Positions 47,854 through 58,781 of a DNA stretch of 64,000 nt are shown one piece after another. The stretch's first letter is position 1, and every line of letters begins with the position of its first letter. Made by a program: the position numbers and the translations under genes. The notes under the pieces were generated by a model that was not told where the DNA came from, searched no databases, and saw only the letters and a program-made list of their open reading frames with translations. The stretch covers positions 434,001 through 498,000 of the forward strand of contig NZ_QMEK01000001.1 of NCBI RefSeq assembly GCF_003390845.1, given 5' to 3'. Source of the DNA: Tropicimonas sp. IMCC34043. GTDB lineage: Bacteria; Pseudomonadota; Alphaproteobacteria; Rhodobacterales; Rhodobacteraceae.

Positions 47854-47885
47854 CCATGCCCCCGTGGCCGCAGCAATGGACGGCG

Positions 47886-48365
47886 CTAGATTTCACCTTC
47901 GACGGTATAGTCTTCCCAGTCCTCTTCCGGCACGTCGAATTCCGACAGGGTGAGGCCGCGCACCGACATTCCGGCCTCGTGCACGCTTTCGGCCCGGCCC
48001 GAGATCAGCGGATGCCAGTCGAAAAGCGGTTGTCCCTCGGCCAGCAGGCGATAGGCGCAGGTCTGCGGCATCCAGTAGGCGTTGGTGCCGATGTTCTTGG
48101 GGGTCAGCGTCACGCATTCCGGCACGAATGAGTGGCGGATGTCATAATGTCCACAGTGGCAGGTCTCGTCGTCAAGCAGCCGGCAGGCAATGCGGGTATA
48201 GGCAACCTCGCCCGTGTCCTCGTCTTCAAGCTTGTTCAGACAGCACTTGCCGCAGCCGTCGCAGAGCGCCTCCCACTCGGGCTTGGTCATGCGGTCGAGC
48301 GACACCCGCTCCCAATAGCGCGGGCGCAGGCCGTCACGGACGATGGGATCCTTTGATTTGCTCAT
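47886..48365 (-). CDS. YcgN/UPF0260 cysteine-cluster protein
   Basis: 159-residue cytoplasmic protein with a cysteine-rich core CDGCGKCCLNKLED, then a Cys in TRIACRLLD, CHCGHY and PECVTL, the pattern of the YkgJ/UPF0260 putative metal- or Fe-S-cluster family. Function is not established. The ATG at 48365 begins the conserved part; no ribosome site is obvious there. Follows ribF on the same strand after 39 bases. Confidence 0.9.
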   Translation of the reverse strand: MSKSKDPIVRDGLRPRYWERVSLDRMTKPEWEALCDGCGKCCLNKLEDEDTGEVAYTRIACRLLDDETCHCGHYDIRHSFVPECVTLTPKNIGTNAYWMPQTCAYRLLAEGQPLFDWHPLISGRAESVHEAGMSVRGLTLSEFDVPEEDWEDYTVEGEI

Positions 48366-48404
48366 TTTGGGCAGCCTAGCAAGGGGACGGGCCATGGCAA
48401 TAGC

Positions 48405-49349
48405 TCAGCCAAGACCGGCCAGCGCGGCGCGGGCACGGGCGCTGTCGGTGCCCATCTGCGCGACCAGCGCGTCGAGAGAGTCGAATTTCTGCTCCGGCCG
48501 CAGGTATTCCACCAGCCCGACCGAAAGATGGCTGTCATAAAGATCGCCCGTGAAGTCGAACAGATGGCTTTCGATGTTGGGGCGGTTCTCGCCGAACATC
48601 GGCCGCACGCCAAGCGAGCCGACGCCGCGGTAATTTCCGGCATGAGGCCCACACAGCACCTCGACCAGCACGGCATAGACCCCGAAACGGGGCGGGTGCA
48701 GCCCCTCGATCGACATGTTCGCCGTGGGATAGCCAAGCTTGCGGCCGCGTTTTTCGCCATGCAGGACCGGGCCGTCGATACGGTGCCAGTGGCCCAGCAT
48801 CTCGCGCGCCCTGACCGGGTCGCCCTTGGCCAGCGCCTCGCGGATCGCGGTCGACGACACCCGCTCGCCGCTTGAGAGCGTCACAAGATCGGCGACGGTT
48901 ACACCGAAACCCAGCGTTTCACCGGCCGCGCGCAAGCTGTCCACGTTGCCCGATCGCCCCTTGCCATAGTGAAAATCGCCGCCGACCGCGACATGCGACA
49001 GGCCCAGCCCCTCGGCCAGCATGCGGGTGCAGAATTCGCCGTCGGTCAGGTTGAAAAGCGACCGGTCGAAGCGCAGCTCGAACAGGATGTCGACACCGAG
49101 CTTGGCCAGGCGGTGCGCCTTCGATTCAGCGTTCGTCAGCCGGAATGGCGGGCCGTCGGGGTTGAAAACCTCGCGCGGATGCGGCTCGAAGGTCAGCACG
49201 GCAAGCGGTGCGCCCCTTGCGTCGGCCTCGGCGCGTGCAAGATCCAGCACCCTCCGGTGACCCAGATGCACGCCGTCGAAATTGCCCATGGCGGCACAGG
49301 CGCCACGGTCGTCTTCGGAGATATCGGCAAGGGACGTGATACGCTTCAT
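48405..49349 (-). CDS. ribF: Bifunctional riboflavin kinase / FAD synthetase
   Basis: 314-residue enzyme that converts riboflavin to FMN and FAD. N-terminal nucleotidyltransferase with AMGNFDGVHLGHRRVLDLA (HxGH-like) and C-terminal kinase with the KRGRKLGYPTANM and HLFDFTGDLYDSHLSVG blocks. ATG at 49349. Usual length and domain order. Confidence 0.96.
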   Translation of the reverse strand: MKRITSLADISEDDRGACAAMGNFDGVHLGHRRVLDLARAEADARGAPLAVLTFEPHPREVFNPDGPPFRLTNAESKAHRLAKLGVDILFELRFDRSLFNLTDGEFCTRMLAEGLGLSHVAVGGDFHYGKGRSGNVDSLRAAGETLGFGVTVADLVTLSSGERVSSTAIREALAKGDPVRAREMLGHWHRIDGPVLHGEKRGRKLGYPTANMSIEGLHPPRFGVYAVLVEVLCGPHAGNYRGVGSLGVRPMFGENRPNIESHLFDFTGDLYDSHLSVGLVEYLRPEQKFDSLDALVAQMGTDSARARAALAGLG

Positions 49350-49404
49350 GCGCTTCCCCTAGCCGCGAGGGCAGGGGAGCGCAAGCGGGGCAGAGGGTCC
49401 TGGC

Positions 49405-49851
49405 TCAGTCGAACTTGCGCGACGGTGCAAGGACGTTGGCCTCGCCCTTCAGTACGACCTGATCGCCGACCTTGGCGACGGTCGCGAGCCTGACCCGGCG
49501 CTTCTTGTGGTCGATTTCGAGGACCTCGACCTCGGCATGGACGATGTCGCCGGGGCGCACGGGGGCCATGAACTTCAGCGTCTGACCCAGATAGATCGTG
49601 CCGTGGCCGGGCAGCTGTTCGCCGATGACCGCCGAGATCAGCCCGGCGACCAGCATCCCGTGGGCGATGCGGCCGTGGAACATGGAGTCCTTGGCATAGT
49701 CCTCGTCGAGGTGCACCGGGTTGTGGTCGGTCGAGATCTCGGCGAACTTCTCGATGTCTTCGTCGGTGATCTGTTTGGTCAGATCACGCTTCATCCCGAT
49801 CTCGAGATCCTCGATGCAGATCGTACCGCGGGGCATGTTGTCGAGCATCAT
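49405..49851 (-). CDS. MaoC-family hydratase ((R)-specific enoyl-CoA hydratase-like)
   Basis: 148-residue hot-dog-fold protein. The catalytic motif DEDIEKFAEISTDHNPVHLDEDYA holds the Asp-His pair of R-hydratases, followed by GRIAHGMLVAGLISAVIG. Such enzymes (PhaJ-like) hydrate crotonyl- or enoyl-CoA to the (R)-3-hydroxy form for polyhydroxyalkanoate or other routes. ATG at 49851 has AAGGA 5 bases upstream. 55 bases upstream of ribF on the same strand. Confidence 0.88.
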   Translation of the reverse strand: MMLDNMPRGTICIEDLEIGMKRDLTKQITDEDIEKFAEISTDHNPVHLDEDYAKDSMFHGRIAHGMLVAGLISAVIGEQLPGHGTIYLGQTLKFMAPVRPGDIVHAEVEVLEIDHKKRRVRLATVAKVGDQVVLKGEANVLAPSRKFD

Positions 49852-50081
49852 GGCAATCCTTCAACCTTATCGGCGATGGTCCTACCCGAAAATCGATCGT
49901 GCTGCAATGCAGAAAGAAAGAATTAACAATTTTTAGTGTTAGCGCCGCAACATTCTTTCACGGCGTCGCGAGGGCTGGGGGCGGCCCTGGCCACCTGAAA
50001 TCTGCGGCACCGGCGCGCAAACACTGCCGAACCGGGGGGCAAATGCCGGCCTTCCGGGCAAAGTCTGCGGCCGAAACCGGT

Positions 50082-50951
50082 CTAGCGGAAGGCGCCGATC
50101 GAATAGGTCGGGTCGAACTGCGCCTTCTTCAGAAATGTGTCGAGGGCCTGCGGGTCAGGATCACGTGTCGTCGAGGTTTCGTCCCGCGCCAGCCCGCCGG
50201 TGACGAAGATCACGTCCAGCGCCTCGCCCACGGCGCCGGCGACATCGGTCCCGATGCCGTCGCCGATACAGACGATTCGGTCGTCGGGGACGACCGCATA
50301 TTCGGCCAGCCGGCGTCGGGCGAGGTCATAGATCGGCGGGTGGGGCTTGCCGAAATAGAGGCTCTCGCCGCCCATCTCGGTATAGAGCGCGGCAAGCGCG
50401 CCGGCACACCATTCGCGCCGTTCGCCACGGTCGACCACGATGTCGGGATTGGCGCAGAGCAGCTTCAACCCCTTGGTCTTGGCATAGAGGAACTGCGGGC
50501 GATAGACCGCCGGGTCGGCGTGGGGATCTTCGGGACCGGTGCAGACGATGCCTTCGGCTTGGTCCAGCGGCACGCGGCTGATCGGAACCGGATCGTTGTG
50601 GATCCTCAGCGGAGCAAAGAACGGCAGGTCTTCCTCGGTCCCGATGTGGAAGACCTTTTGCCCGACGGCGCCGGAAAACAGCGCGAAACGCGCGGAATCG
50701 CCCGAGCTAGCAATCGTGTCCCAGGTATCCTCGGGCACCCCGATCCTCGCCAGTTGCTGTTCGACCGATGCCCGCGGCCGCGGTGCATTGGTCACCAGAA
50801 CCACCTTGCCGCCCTGACGGCGAAACGCCTGACAGGCCGCCACCGCCTCGGGGAAGGGGCGCAGGCCGTTGTGCATGCAGCCCCACAGATCGACAAAGGC
50901 GGCGTCGTACATGGACGAGATTTCGGCGAAGCTGTCGATGATGCGGGTCAT
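50082..50951 (-). CDS. HAD-superfamily sugar-phosphatase-like hydrolase (TIGR01459 type)
   Basis: 289-residue class IIA HAD (NagD-like) protein. Motif I is YDAAFVDLWGCMHNGLRP with Asp-x-Trp in place of the common Asp-x-Asp, which is characteristic of this subfamily; then VLVTNAPR, YFGKPHPPIYDLARRRLAEY with the lysine, and CIGDGIGTDVAGAVGE. The substrate is not known. ATG at 50951 has AGGAGG upstream. Confidence 0.88.
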   Translation of the reverse strand: MTRIIDSFAEISSMYDAAFVDLWGCMHNGLRPFPEAVAACQAFRRQGGKVVLVTNAPRPRASVEQQLARIGVPEDTWDTIASSGDSARFALFSGAVGQKVFHIGTEEDLPFFAPLRIHNDPVPISRVPLDQAEGIVCTGPEDPHADPAVYRPQFLYAKTKGLKLLCANPDIVVDRGERREWCAGALAALYTEMGGESLYFGKPHPPIYDLARRRLAEYAVVPDDRIVCIGDGIGTDVAGAVGEALDVIFVTGGLARDETSTTRDPDPQALDTFLKKAQFDPTYSIGAFR

Positions 50952-51100
50952 GGGGCCTCCTGCTCGGTGTCGTTCCGACCTCGCACGAGACTGGCGCCGC
51001 GGCAAGTCTGGGCGCGCCAGGTTCCTGCGACTCCGCCACCAGATCGAGGATCACGTCGCCGGGCCGAATGGCCGCCCGCATGGTCGATGCCGAAACGACA

Positions 51101-51127
51101 GCGCCGATCTTCAGGGAAGATCGGCGC
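51101..51127 (-). terminator. Probable terminator of ppaC
   Basis: Perfect 12-base-pair stem GCGCCGATCTTC/GAAGATCGGCGC with a 3-base loop, 70 bases after the ppaC stop on the minus strand. The following T content (TGTCGTTT) is modest. Confidence 0.6.
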
Positions 51128-51197
51128 CATTTGAAATCGTCGATGTGTCCTGGGATCAGCACAGAACCGGGCGGCTGACCCCGGCAGGCGCCAGTCC

Positions 51198-52118
51198 TCA
51201 GATTTTCAACGAGGGGATGATCTGCTTCTTGCGACTCATCACGCCCGGCAGAACGACAGTGTCGCCCGAGACCGTGGCGCCAAAGCTCTTCTCGGCAATG
51301 GCCTTGACCAGATCGTTGGGCACGAGCAGCGTCGCTTCCTCGTTCAGGATGTCGATGACGAACAGCAGCACCTGATCGGCGCCGTCTTCCTTTGCCACAT
51401 CGACCATGGAGGCCATCAGCGAGTCCTTGCGGTCGAGGATCAGCTTCGGCGCCGTGGTTTCCAGAACCGAGACGCGCAGTTCGGTGCCGTCGACGTTGTA
51501 TTCCTTCGAGTCCATCCGCAGCAGCTCGGCGTCCGAGAAGGCGCCGACGTCGGACTTGGCCTCGAACAGCTCGTTGGCATAGGAGGTGACGTCGATGCCA
51601 AGCTCGGCGGCCAGCTTCTCGGCCAGCGCCCGGTCGGTCGGCGTCGTGGTGGGCGAGCGGAATTCCAGCGTGTCGGACAGGATGCACGACAGCATGGCGC
51701 CCTTGATCGCCTCGGGCATCTTCGCCGCGTCATCGCCCATCAACTCGTAGAGGATGGTGGCGGTGCAGGCGAGCGGACGCATGGTGATGTCGATCGGCGA
51801 CTTGGTCTCGATCCCGCCGGTCAGCTTGTGGTGGTCGATGATCTGCAAAAGGTCCGCCGCGTTGATGTCGGCGGGCAGTTCGGCGGGATTGTTGGTGTCG
51901 ACGACGACGCAGGGTTCGCCGGCGCCGGCCTCGGTGATGATCGCGGGCTTCGCAAGGTTCCAGCGCTTCAACACAAAGGCGGCCTCGGTGTTGGGCTCGC
52001 CCAGCAGCTTCGCTTCGGCCGGGGTGCCTTTGATTTCCGAGAGATACCAGGCCCAGATAATCGGCGAGCCGGTGGAGTCGGTGTCAGGGGCCTTGTGGCC
52101 GAAAACCTTGATGGTCAT
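51198..52118 (-). CDS. ppaC: Manganese-dependent inorganic pyrophosphatase (family II)
   Basis: 306-residue DHH-family pyrophosphatase. Metal motifs KVFGHKAPDTDST near the N-terminus, VVVDTNN, LLQIIDHHKLTGG (DHH) and the C-terminal DHHA2 substrate-binding motif VLPGVMSRKKQIIPSL. Hydrolyses pyrophosphate from biosynthesis. ATG at 52118. Stands alone between non-related genes. Confidence 0.96.
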   Translation of the reverse strand: MTIKVFGHKAPDTDSTGSPIIWAWYLSEIKGTPAEAKLLGEPNTEAAFVLKRWNLAKPAIITEAGAGEPCVVVDTNNPAELPADINAADLLQIIDHHKLTGGIETKSPIDITMRPLACTATILYELMGDDAAKMPEAIKGAMLSCILSDTLEFRSPTTTPTDRALAEKLAAELGIDVTSYANELFEAKSDVGAFSDAELLRMDSKEYNVDGTELRVSVLETTAPKLILDRKDSLMASMVDVAKEDGADQVLLFVIDILNEEATLLVPNDLVKAIAEKSFGATVSGDTVVLPGVMSRKKQIIPSLKI

Positions 52119-52414
52119 GGGAATGGTCCGATTCTGGATTGCAAATCGCCGCCCTTATAGGTGTCGGCAGCGGGGCTGTCATGAGGCGTTTGGGCGCAAC
52201 GGCATCGCGCCGGGAAGCCGCCGGTCACGGTTGCAGTGCCAGAAACGGATGCTTCAGCGGCGCATCTTCCGAAATTCCGGACAGATTGCGCCGCATATCC
52301 GCGGCGCGTCGGCAGCATCGCATGCGTGCCGCCGCCTGATTGCAGGCAGGATCATTCGAACGGGTCCGGCGGCGGTGGCGCAGGGCCACCGCGCGCCGGC
52401 CGTCGACCGACGCT

Positions 52415-52666
52415 TCAGGGCAGCGGCATGGTGCGCAGCCACAGACTGAACCTAGGCCACCAGATCCGGATCCGCACATGCGGGGGACCGCGGCGCGGGG
52501 CTGCCCCGGGCATCAGTGCGTCCGAGTCGAGCAGTCGCGCCTCGATTTCGGCGCGCAGGTTCGATCCCTCGGGCAGCGCGACGTGCCGGAGGGCAGGGTG
52601 GGTCGTGACGTGAGGGTCAGGGTGCGACCGGGCGAGGTGCGCCGGCAGAAACATGGGATGGGGCAT
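52415..52666 (-). CDS. Hypothetical small protein
   Basis: 83-residue frame starting MPHPMFLPAHLARSHPDPHV and ending RFSLWLRTMPLP. Codons mostly end in G or C, as in the real genes around it, and the region is otherwise empty; but there is no recognised family and only a poor ribosome site. It overlaps the start of another small frame (52617-52793) on the same strand, so at most one may be expressed. Confidence 0.3.
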   Translation of the reverse strand: MPHPMFLPAHLARSHPDPHVTTHPALRHVALPEGSNLRAEIEARLLDSDALMPGAAPRRGPPHVRIRIWWPRFSLWLRTMPLP

Positions 52667-52793
52667 CGGAAGCCTCGGAATTCAACAAGACAAGAATGAC
52701 GGCCCTGGGGCCGAAAAGAAGCGGGGCTTGCGCCGAATGACGCTCGCCGCAGCGGGCGCTGCGATGGAAGAGGCTGGTGATGAGACGGATCAT
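52617..52793 (-). CDS. Hypothetical 58-residue protein
   Basis: Short frame beginning MIRLITSLFHRSARCGERHS with AAAGGA placed 8 bases before the ATG, a better ribosome site than that of the neighbouring frame. It contains one hydrophobic stretch (AVILVLLN). No family recognised. Confidence 0.3.
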   Translation of the reverse strand: MIRLITSLFHRSARCGERHSAQAPLLFGPRAVILVLLNSEASDAPSHVSAGAPRPVAP

Positions 52794-53189
52794 GAAGAAT
52801 GTCCTTTCGGGACCTGGTCTGTGAATGAAAGCGGGCGCCGCAGCCGGTCGCTGGGCGGCCGGTCGCGGGACGGATTGGGGCAGGGACCGGAACGCCGGAT
52901 CAGCGCCGCGTGGAACGGGCGATGAAATCCGGCAGGCGCGGGCGCTGCGCGTGAACGGGGCATGTCATGGAAAGCTCGGGTCTTGCGGGATAAGGTGTAC
53001 CGGGCCGTTACCCGGCCGGGTCGGATGCAGGCCGCGTCAGCGGTGTCGGAATGTCACTATCTGCATACAGGTATCCTCATCGCAGGAGGCGAGATGCGGC
53101 CCCTTAACATGAGGCGCGGCCGATTTCCACCCCTTGAGGAGGTCAAATGTGCCAGAGAATTTTCTGTTGCTTCCAGGTCGCCCTGACCG

Positions 53190-53218
53190 TTGACAGCGCC
53201 GGGGACAGTGCCTAGATC
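53190..53218 (+). promoter_or_regulatory. Promoter of groES-groEL
   Basis: TTGACA (53190-53195), 17-base spacer, TAGATC (53213-53218): a good sigma70-type promoter placed directly before the CIRCE-type operator and 74 bases before the groES start codon. Confidence 0.75.
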
Positions 53219-53226
53219 TCCCCGTG

Positions 53227-53253
53227 TTATCACTCACTTCGGTAGAGTGATAA
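53227..53253. promoter_or_regulatory. CIRCE-type operator (HrcA site) of groESL
   Basis: Perfect inverted repeat TTATCACTC-N9-GAGTGATAA. The consensus CIRCE is TTAGCACTC-N9-GAGTGCTAA, so each half differs at one base, compensated on the other side. Placed 8 bases after the -10 box, where HrcA would block transcription and be released on heat shock. Confidence 0.9.
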
Positions 53254-53291
53254 AAGGGAGAAACAGAACGTAAGCGTAGGAGCGTTCCGAA

Positions 53292-53579
53292 ATGGCATTC
53301 ACACCGCTGCATGACCGGGTACTGGTCGAGCGAGTCGAAGGCGAAGAAAAAACCGCGGGCGGCCTGATCATCCCCGACAGCGCCAAGGAAAAGCCGGCAG
53401 AAGGCCTCGTCGTGGCCGTCGGTTCCGGCGCCAAGGACGAAGATGGCGAGCGTATCGCGATGGACGTCAAGGAAGGGGACAAGATCCTCTTCGGCAAGTG
53501 GTCCGGCACCGAGATCAAACTCGACGGCAAGGACCTGCTGATCATGAAGGAAAGCGACATCCTCGGGATCATCAACTGA
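53292..53579 (+). CDS. groES: Co-chaperonin GroES
   Basis: 95-residue co-chaperonin, the lid of the GroEL folding chamber. Starts [20 protein letters not shown]; the mobile loop [18 protein letters not shown] and [19 protein letters not shown] are diagnostic. ATG at 53292 with AGGAG upstream. First gene of the heat-shock operon under the CIRCE-type site. Confidence 0.98.
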   Translation: MAFTPLHDRVLVERVEGEEKTAGGLIIPDSAKEKPAEGLVVAVGSGAKDEDGERIAMDVKEGDKILFGKWSGTEIKLDGKDLLIMKESDILGIIN

Positions 53580-53623
53580 TCCCTGCCGCCCTTTCATCGA
53601 CGCACACAGAAATTCAGGAGTAA

Positions 53624-55276
<1,653 letters not shown>

Positions 55277-55350
55277 TCTGCCGCGTCGGAAAACTCCGGG
55301 GCGTCTTTCGAGGCCCCGGAACCCGCGTGCCGGGGCCATACCCCGGATCG

Positions 55351-55383
55351 GACCCGTCGCGAGCCTCGCGGCGGGTCTTTTTC
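55351..55383 (+). terminator. Terminator of groESL
   Basis: Stem GACCCG.CGCGAG/CTCGCG.CGGGTC with a one-base loop region and a five-T tail, 75 bases after the groEL stop. Confidence 0.88.
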
Positions 55384-55578
55384 GTTGTGGGATTGGCGTG
55401 CGATGCCCCGGGCCGCGGGACAGTTGGGGAATGTGACGGGGAAGGGCCTTGCGGGTTCGCTCGCCCGGATGCTCGCAGAGGTTGGCGCGATGCCGTGCGG
55501 CCCGGACCGTTCCTGCCTGCGGTGGCATGGATTGAAGGCCCTGACCGGCCTTCGAGCGCCAAGCGCCGCCTGTCCGCG

Positions 55579-55833
55579 CTAGATCACCCGCACGATAGAG
55601 GCATCCCCTGTGCCCTTGTCGCTTGTGTACCGGATCCGGTCGCCCAACACCTCGATTGCCTCGCAATCAAGGCCAAGGTCCTCGCCGTCGCGCTGCGCCG
55701 TCCGGCAGAAAAACCCCTCGCTCCAATACCACGTGCCGGTCAGATCCCCGCCGCCGATCCGGCCAGACATCCGCCCGTCGGCATGAAGAACGAACGCCAT
55801 CCCGTCATCGACAAGGGACTTGCCGACGAGCAA
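55579..55833 (-). pseudogene. Small conserved-type protein, 5'-truncated
   Basis: 84-codon frame reading LVGKSLVDDGMAFVLHADGR, GRIGGGDLTGTWYWSEGFFC, IEVLGDRIRYT and GTGDASIVRVI. I recognise this pattern from a group of short exported Rhodobacteraceae proteins (sometimes misnamed dihydrodipicolinate reductase), but those carry a signal peptide and some 20-30 residues before this point. Here the frame stays open upstream for about 35 codons with PTLTTDWPPLTTEAQV and no ATG or leader, then meets a stop next to the GIY-YIG gene. The only start is a TTG at 55833. It is probably a truncated, non-exported remnant. Confidence 0.55.
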
Positions 55834-55849
55834 TCGCCGGACCTGCGCT

Positions 55850-55889
55850 TCGGTGGTCAGGGGGGGCCAGTCGGTGGTCAGGGTGGGCC
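55850..55889. repeat. 21-base tandem duplication
   Basis: Two copies of a 19-base unit (TCGGTGGTCAGG.GGGCC) with a 21-base period and one mismatch. In the truncated gene's frame it duplicates seven residues (TLTTDWP/PLTTEAQ). Marks the damaged 5' side of that gene. Confidence 0.8.
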
Positions 55890-55935
55890 TGAAGAGAAGG
55901 GTCGGGGTTCCCAGAGTGCTGAATTCAAGAGCTGC

Positions 55936-56616
55936 CTAAGCTGGTAGGTTATCCTGTTTAACAAAGAAGGGCTCACCTTCCAATTGATTCACGTAAGTGG
56001 CACCCTTTAGATTTCCGCCGCGCGAGTTGAAACGGGGCGTAAAGGCTTCAATTAGGATGGCTTCAAATGAGTCCAAAAGAAGATTCAGTTCGCTGTCTTT
56101 TTGACCTTGCTTGTATGGAACGAACTTCCAATTTGGGTGCCGTTTCATAAGTATTGATCTGTCGTCAAAGAATTTTATCGTGCTCTTGATCTGTTTTTCA
56201 TCCAAGGCATCGAGAAAACCGAACCACGAAAAGAAACTCCAACCGTTTCTGTATTTTCCATGTTTGTGAGCACGCAAACGCTCGCCAAGGCATTTGCCGC
56301 CATTGTCGCTCTTTGCGGATGATTTAATCAATCCGGCCTGTCCCGTGTAGACAGGAATCAGATCTCGATCATAGAGGACATACACGCCTTTTTGGCCCCA
56401 GAAGTTGACGCTCATTATCGATCGGTCAAAACTCTCGGCAATTTTTCCTTTTCCAGTCCACCCATCCGGAAAGCCCGCCAAAGCCTCATCTTTCTTTTGA
56501 TCGTATAGAAACTCCTTCTTCCAGTACAATCCGTAGAATTTCATGAAACCAGCGGAAGATGGACTAGCATCTTCCATCGGATCGACTTGATCCAAGTCGG
56601 CGTCTTCCGTCATCAT
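55936..56616 (-). CDS. GIY-YIG nuclease domain protein
   Basis: 226-residue protein with a GIY-YIG-type core: KGVYVLYDRDLIPVYTGQAG (GVY...VYTG, residues ~76-95), LGERLRAHKHGKY with the catalytic arginine near 115, and DSFEAILIEAFTPRFN with the metal-binding Glu185 and a following Asn197. The N-terminal ~70 residues (acidic start, then FYGLYWKKEFLYDQKK) are not part of the domain. Base composition is visibly AT-richer than its neighbours. GAGG lies about 7 bases upstream of the double ATG at 56616/56613. It begins 5 bases after the ettA stop and seems inserted there; host target unknown. Confidence 0.75.
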   Translation of the reverse strand: MMTEDADLDQVDPMEDASPSSAGFMKFYGLYWKKEFLYDQKKDEALAGFPDGWTGKGKIAESFDRSIMSVNFWGQKGVYVLYDRDLIPVYTGQAGLIKSSAKSDNGGKCLGERLRAHKHGKYRNGWSFFSWFGFLDALDEKQIKSTIKFFDDRSILMKRHPNWKFVPYKQGQKDSELNLLLDSFEAILIEAFTPRFNSRGGNLKGATYVNQLEGEPFFVKQDNLPA

Positions 56617-56620
56617 TAAA

Positions 56621-58276
<1,656 letters not shown>

Positions 58277-58470
58277 AGTGGTGCGCTCGCTGGTCCGAAT
58301 GTGATGCTTCGGGGGGTTCTAGCCCTGAGGCGGGCAGGTTGCAATTGCCGGCATCCGAACCCCGCGCCCGGTCGGGCGGCGGAACGGCTACGGGGCACCC
58401 GGTCAGGGCGCCCCGCGGCAGGTCTGAAAATGGTCGAAGTCGCCGTTTGGTGACCCCACGCGAGCAGCGT

Positions 58471-58560
58471 TCAGATCATCGCCCAGTCGGTGAACCGATA
58501 GGGCGGTGTCGCGGGCTTTGCGGGTTTGCGGGAGGGAGTCGGGCGAACTGGCTTTGGCAT
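58471..58560 (-). CDS. Possible 29-residue basic small protein
   Basis: Short frame starting MPKPVRPTPSRKPAKPATPP and ending YRFTDWAMI: a Pro/Lys/Arg-rich stretch with a clear aromatic C-terminal motif that looks like coding sequence rather than chance. AGGATC lies 8 bases before the ATG. It lies alone in the 505-base gap between ettA and the metallo-hydrolase gene; no other gene is visible in that gap. Role unknown. Confidence 0.45.
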   Translation of the reverse strand: MPKPVRPTPSRKPAKPATPPYRFTDWAMI

Positions 58561-58717
58561 TAATCTGATCCTCAATATACGAACAATATTCGGAAATGGT
58601 GCCGGAATTCCCGGCGCATGTCAGGTCCGGTATTCCGGAACGGACACGAACCGCAGCTCCCGGCCACGCAAGGATTGGTCCTTGGCGACCATACCCCGGG
58701 CCGCCCGGCCGCGGTGG

Positions 58718-58741
58718 GGCCGGCGCAGGGATGCGCCGGCC
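58718..58741 (-). other. Hairpin downstream of the metallo-hydrolase gene
   Basis: Perfect 10-base-pair stem GGCCGGCGCA/TGCGCCGGCC with a 4-base loop, 40 bases after the gene's stop on the minus strand. No T tract, so its effect on termination is uncertain. Confidence 0.45.
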
Positions 58742-58781
58742 GGATGATGAAAACGTGGGGCCGGGCTGCCCGACCGCTTGC

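Larger units (their letters stand above)
52119..53189. other. Long intergenic region upstream of groES
   Basis: About 1.07 kb with no gene I can assign to a family. It holds two small minus-strand open frames listed separately (52415-52666 and 52617-52793), both weak. A frame at 52225-52479 on the minus strand is Arg/Cys-rich and looks non-coding. The right end is the groESL control region. Confidence 0.5.

Noticed and set aside
52225..52479. 84-codon minus-strand frame
   Set aside because: Cys- and Arg-rich, no ribosome site, and overlaps a slightly better frame.
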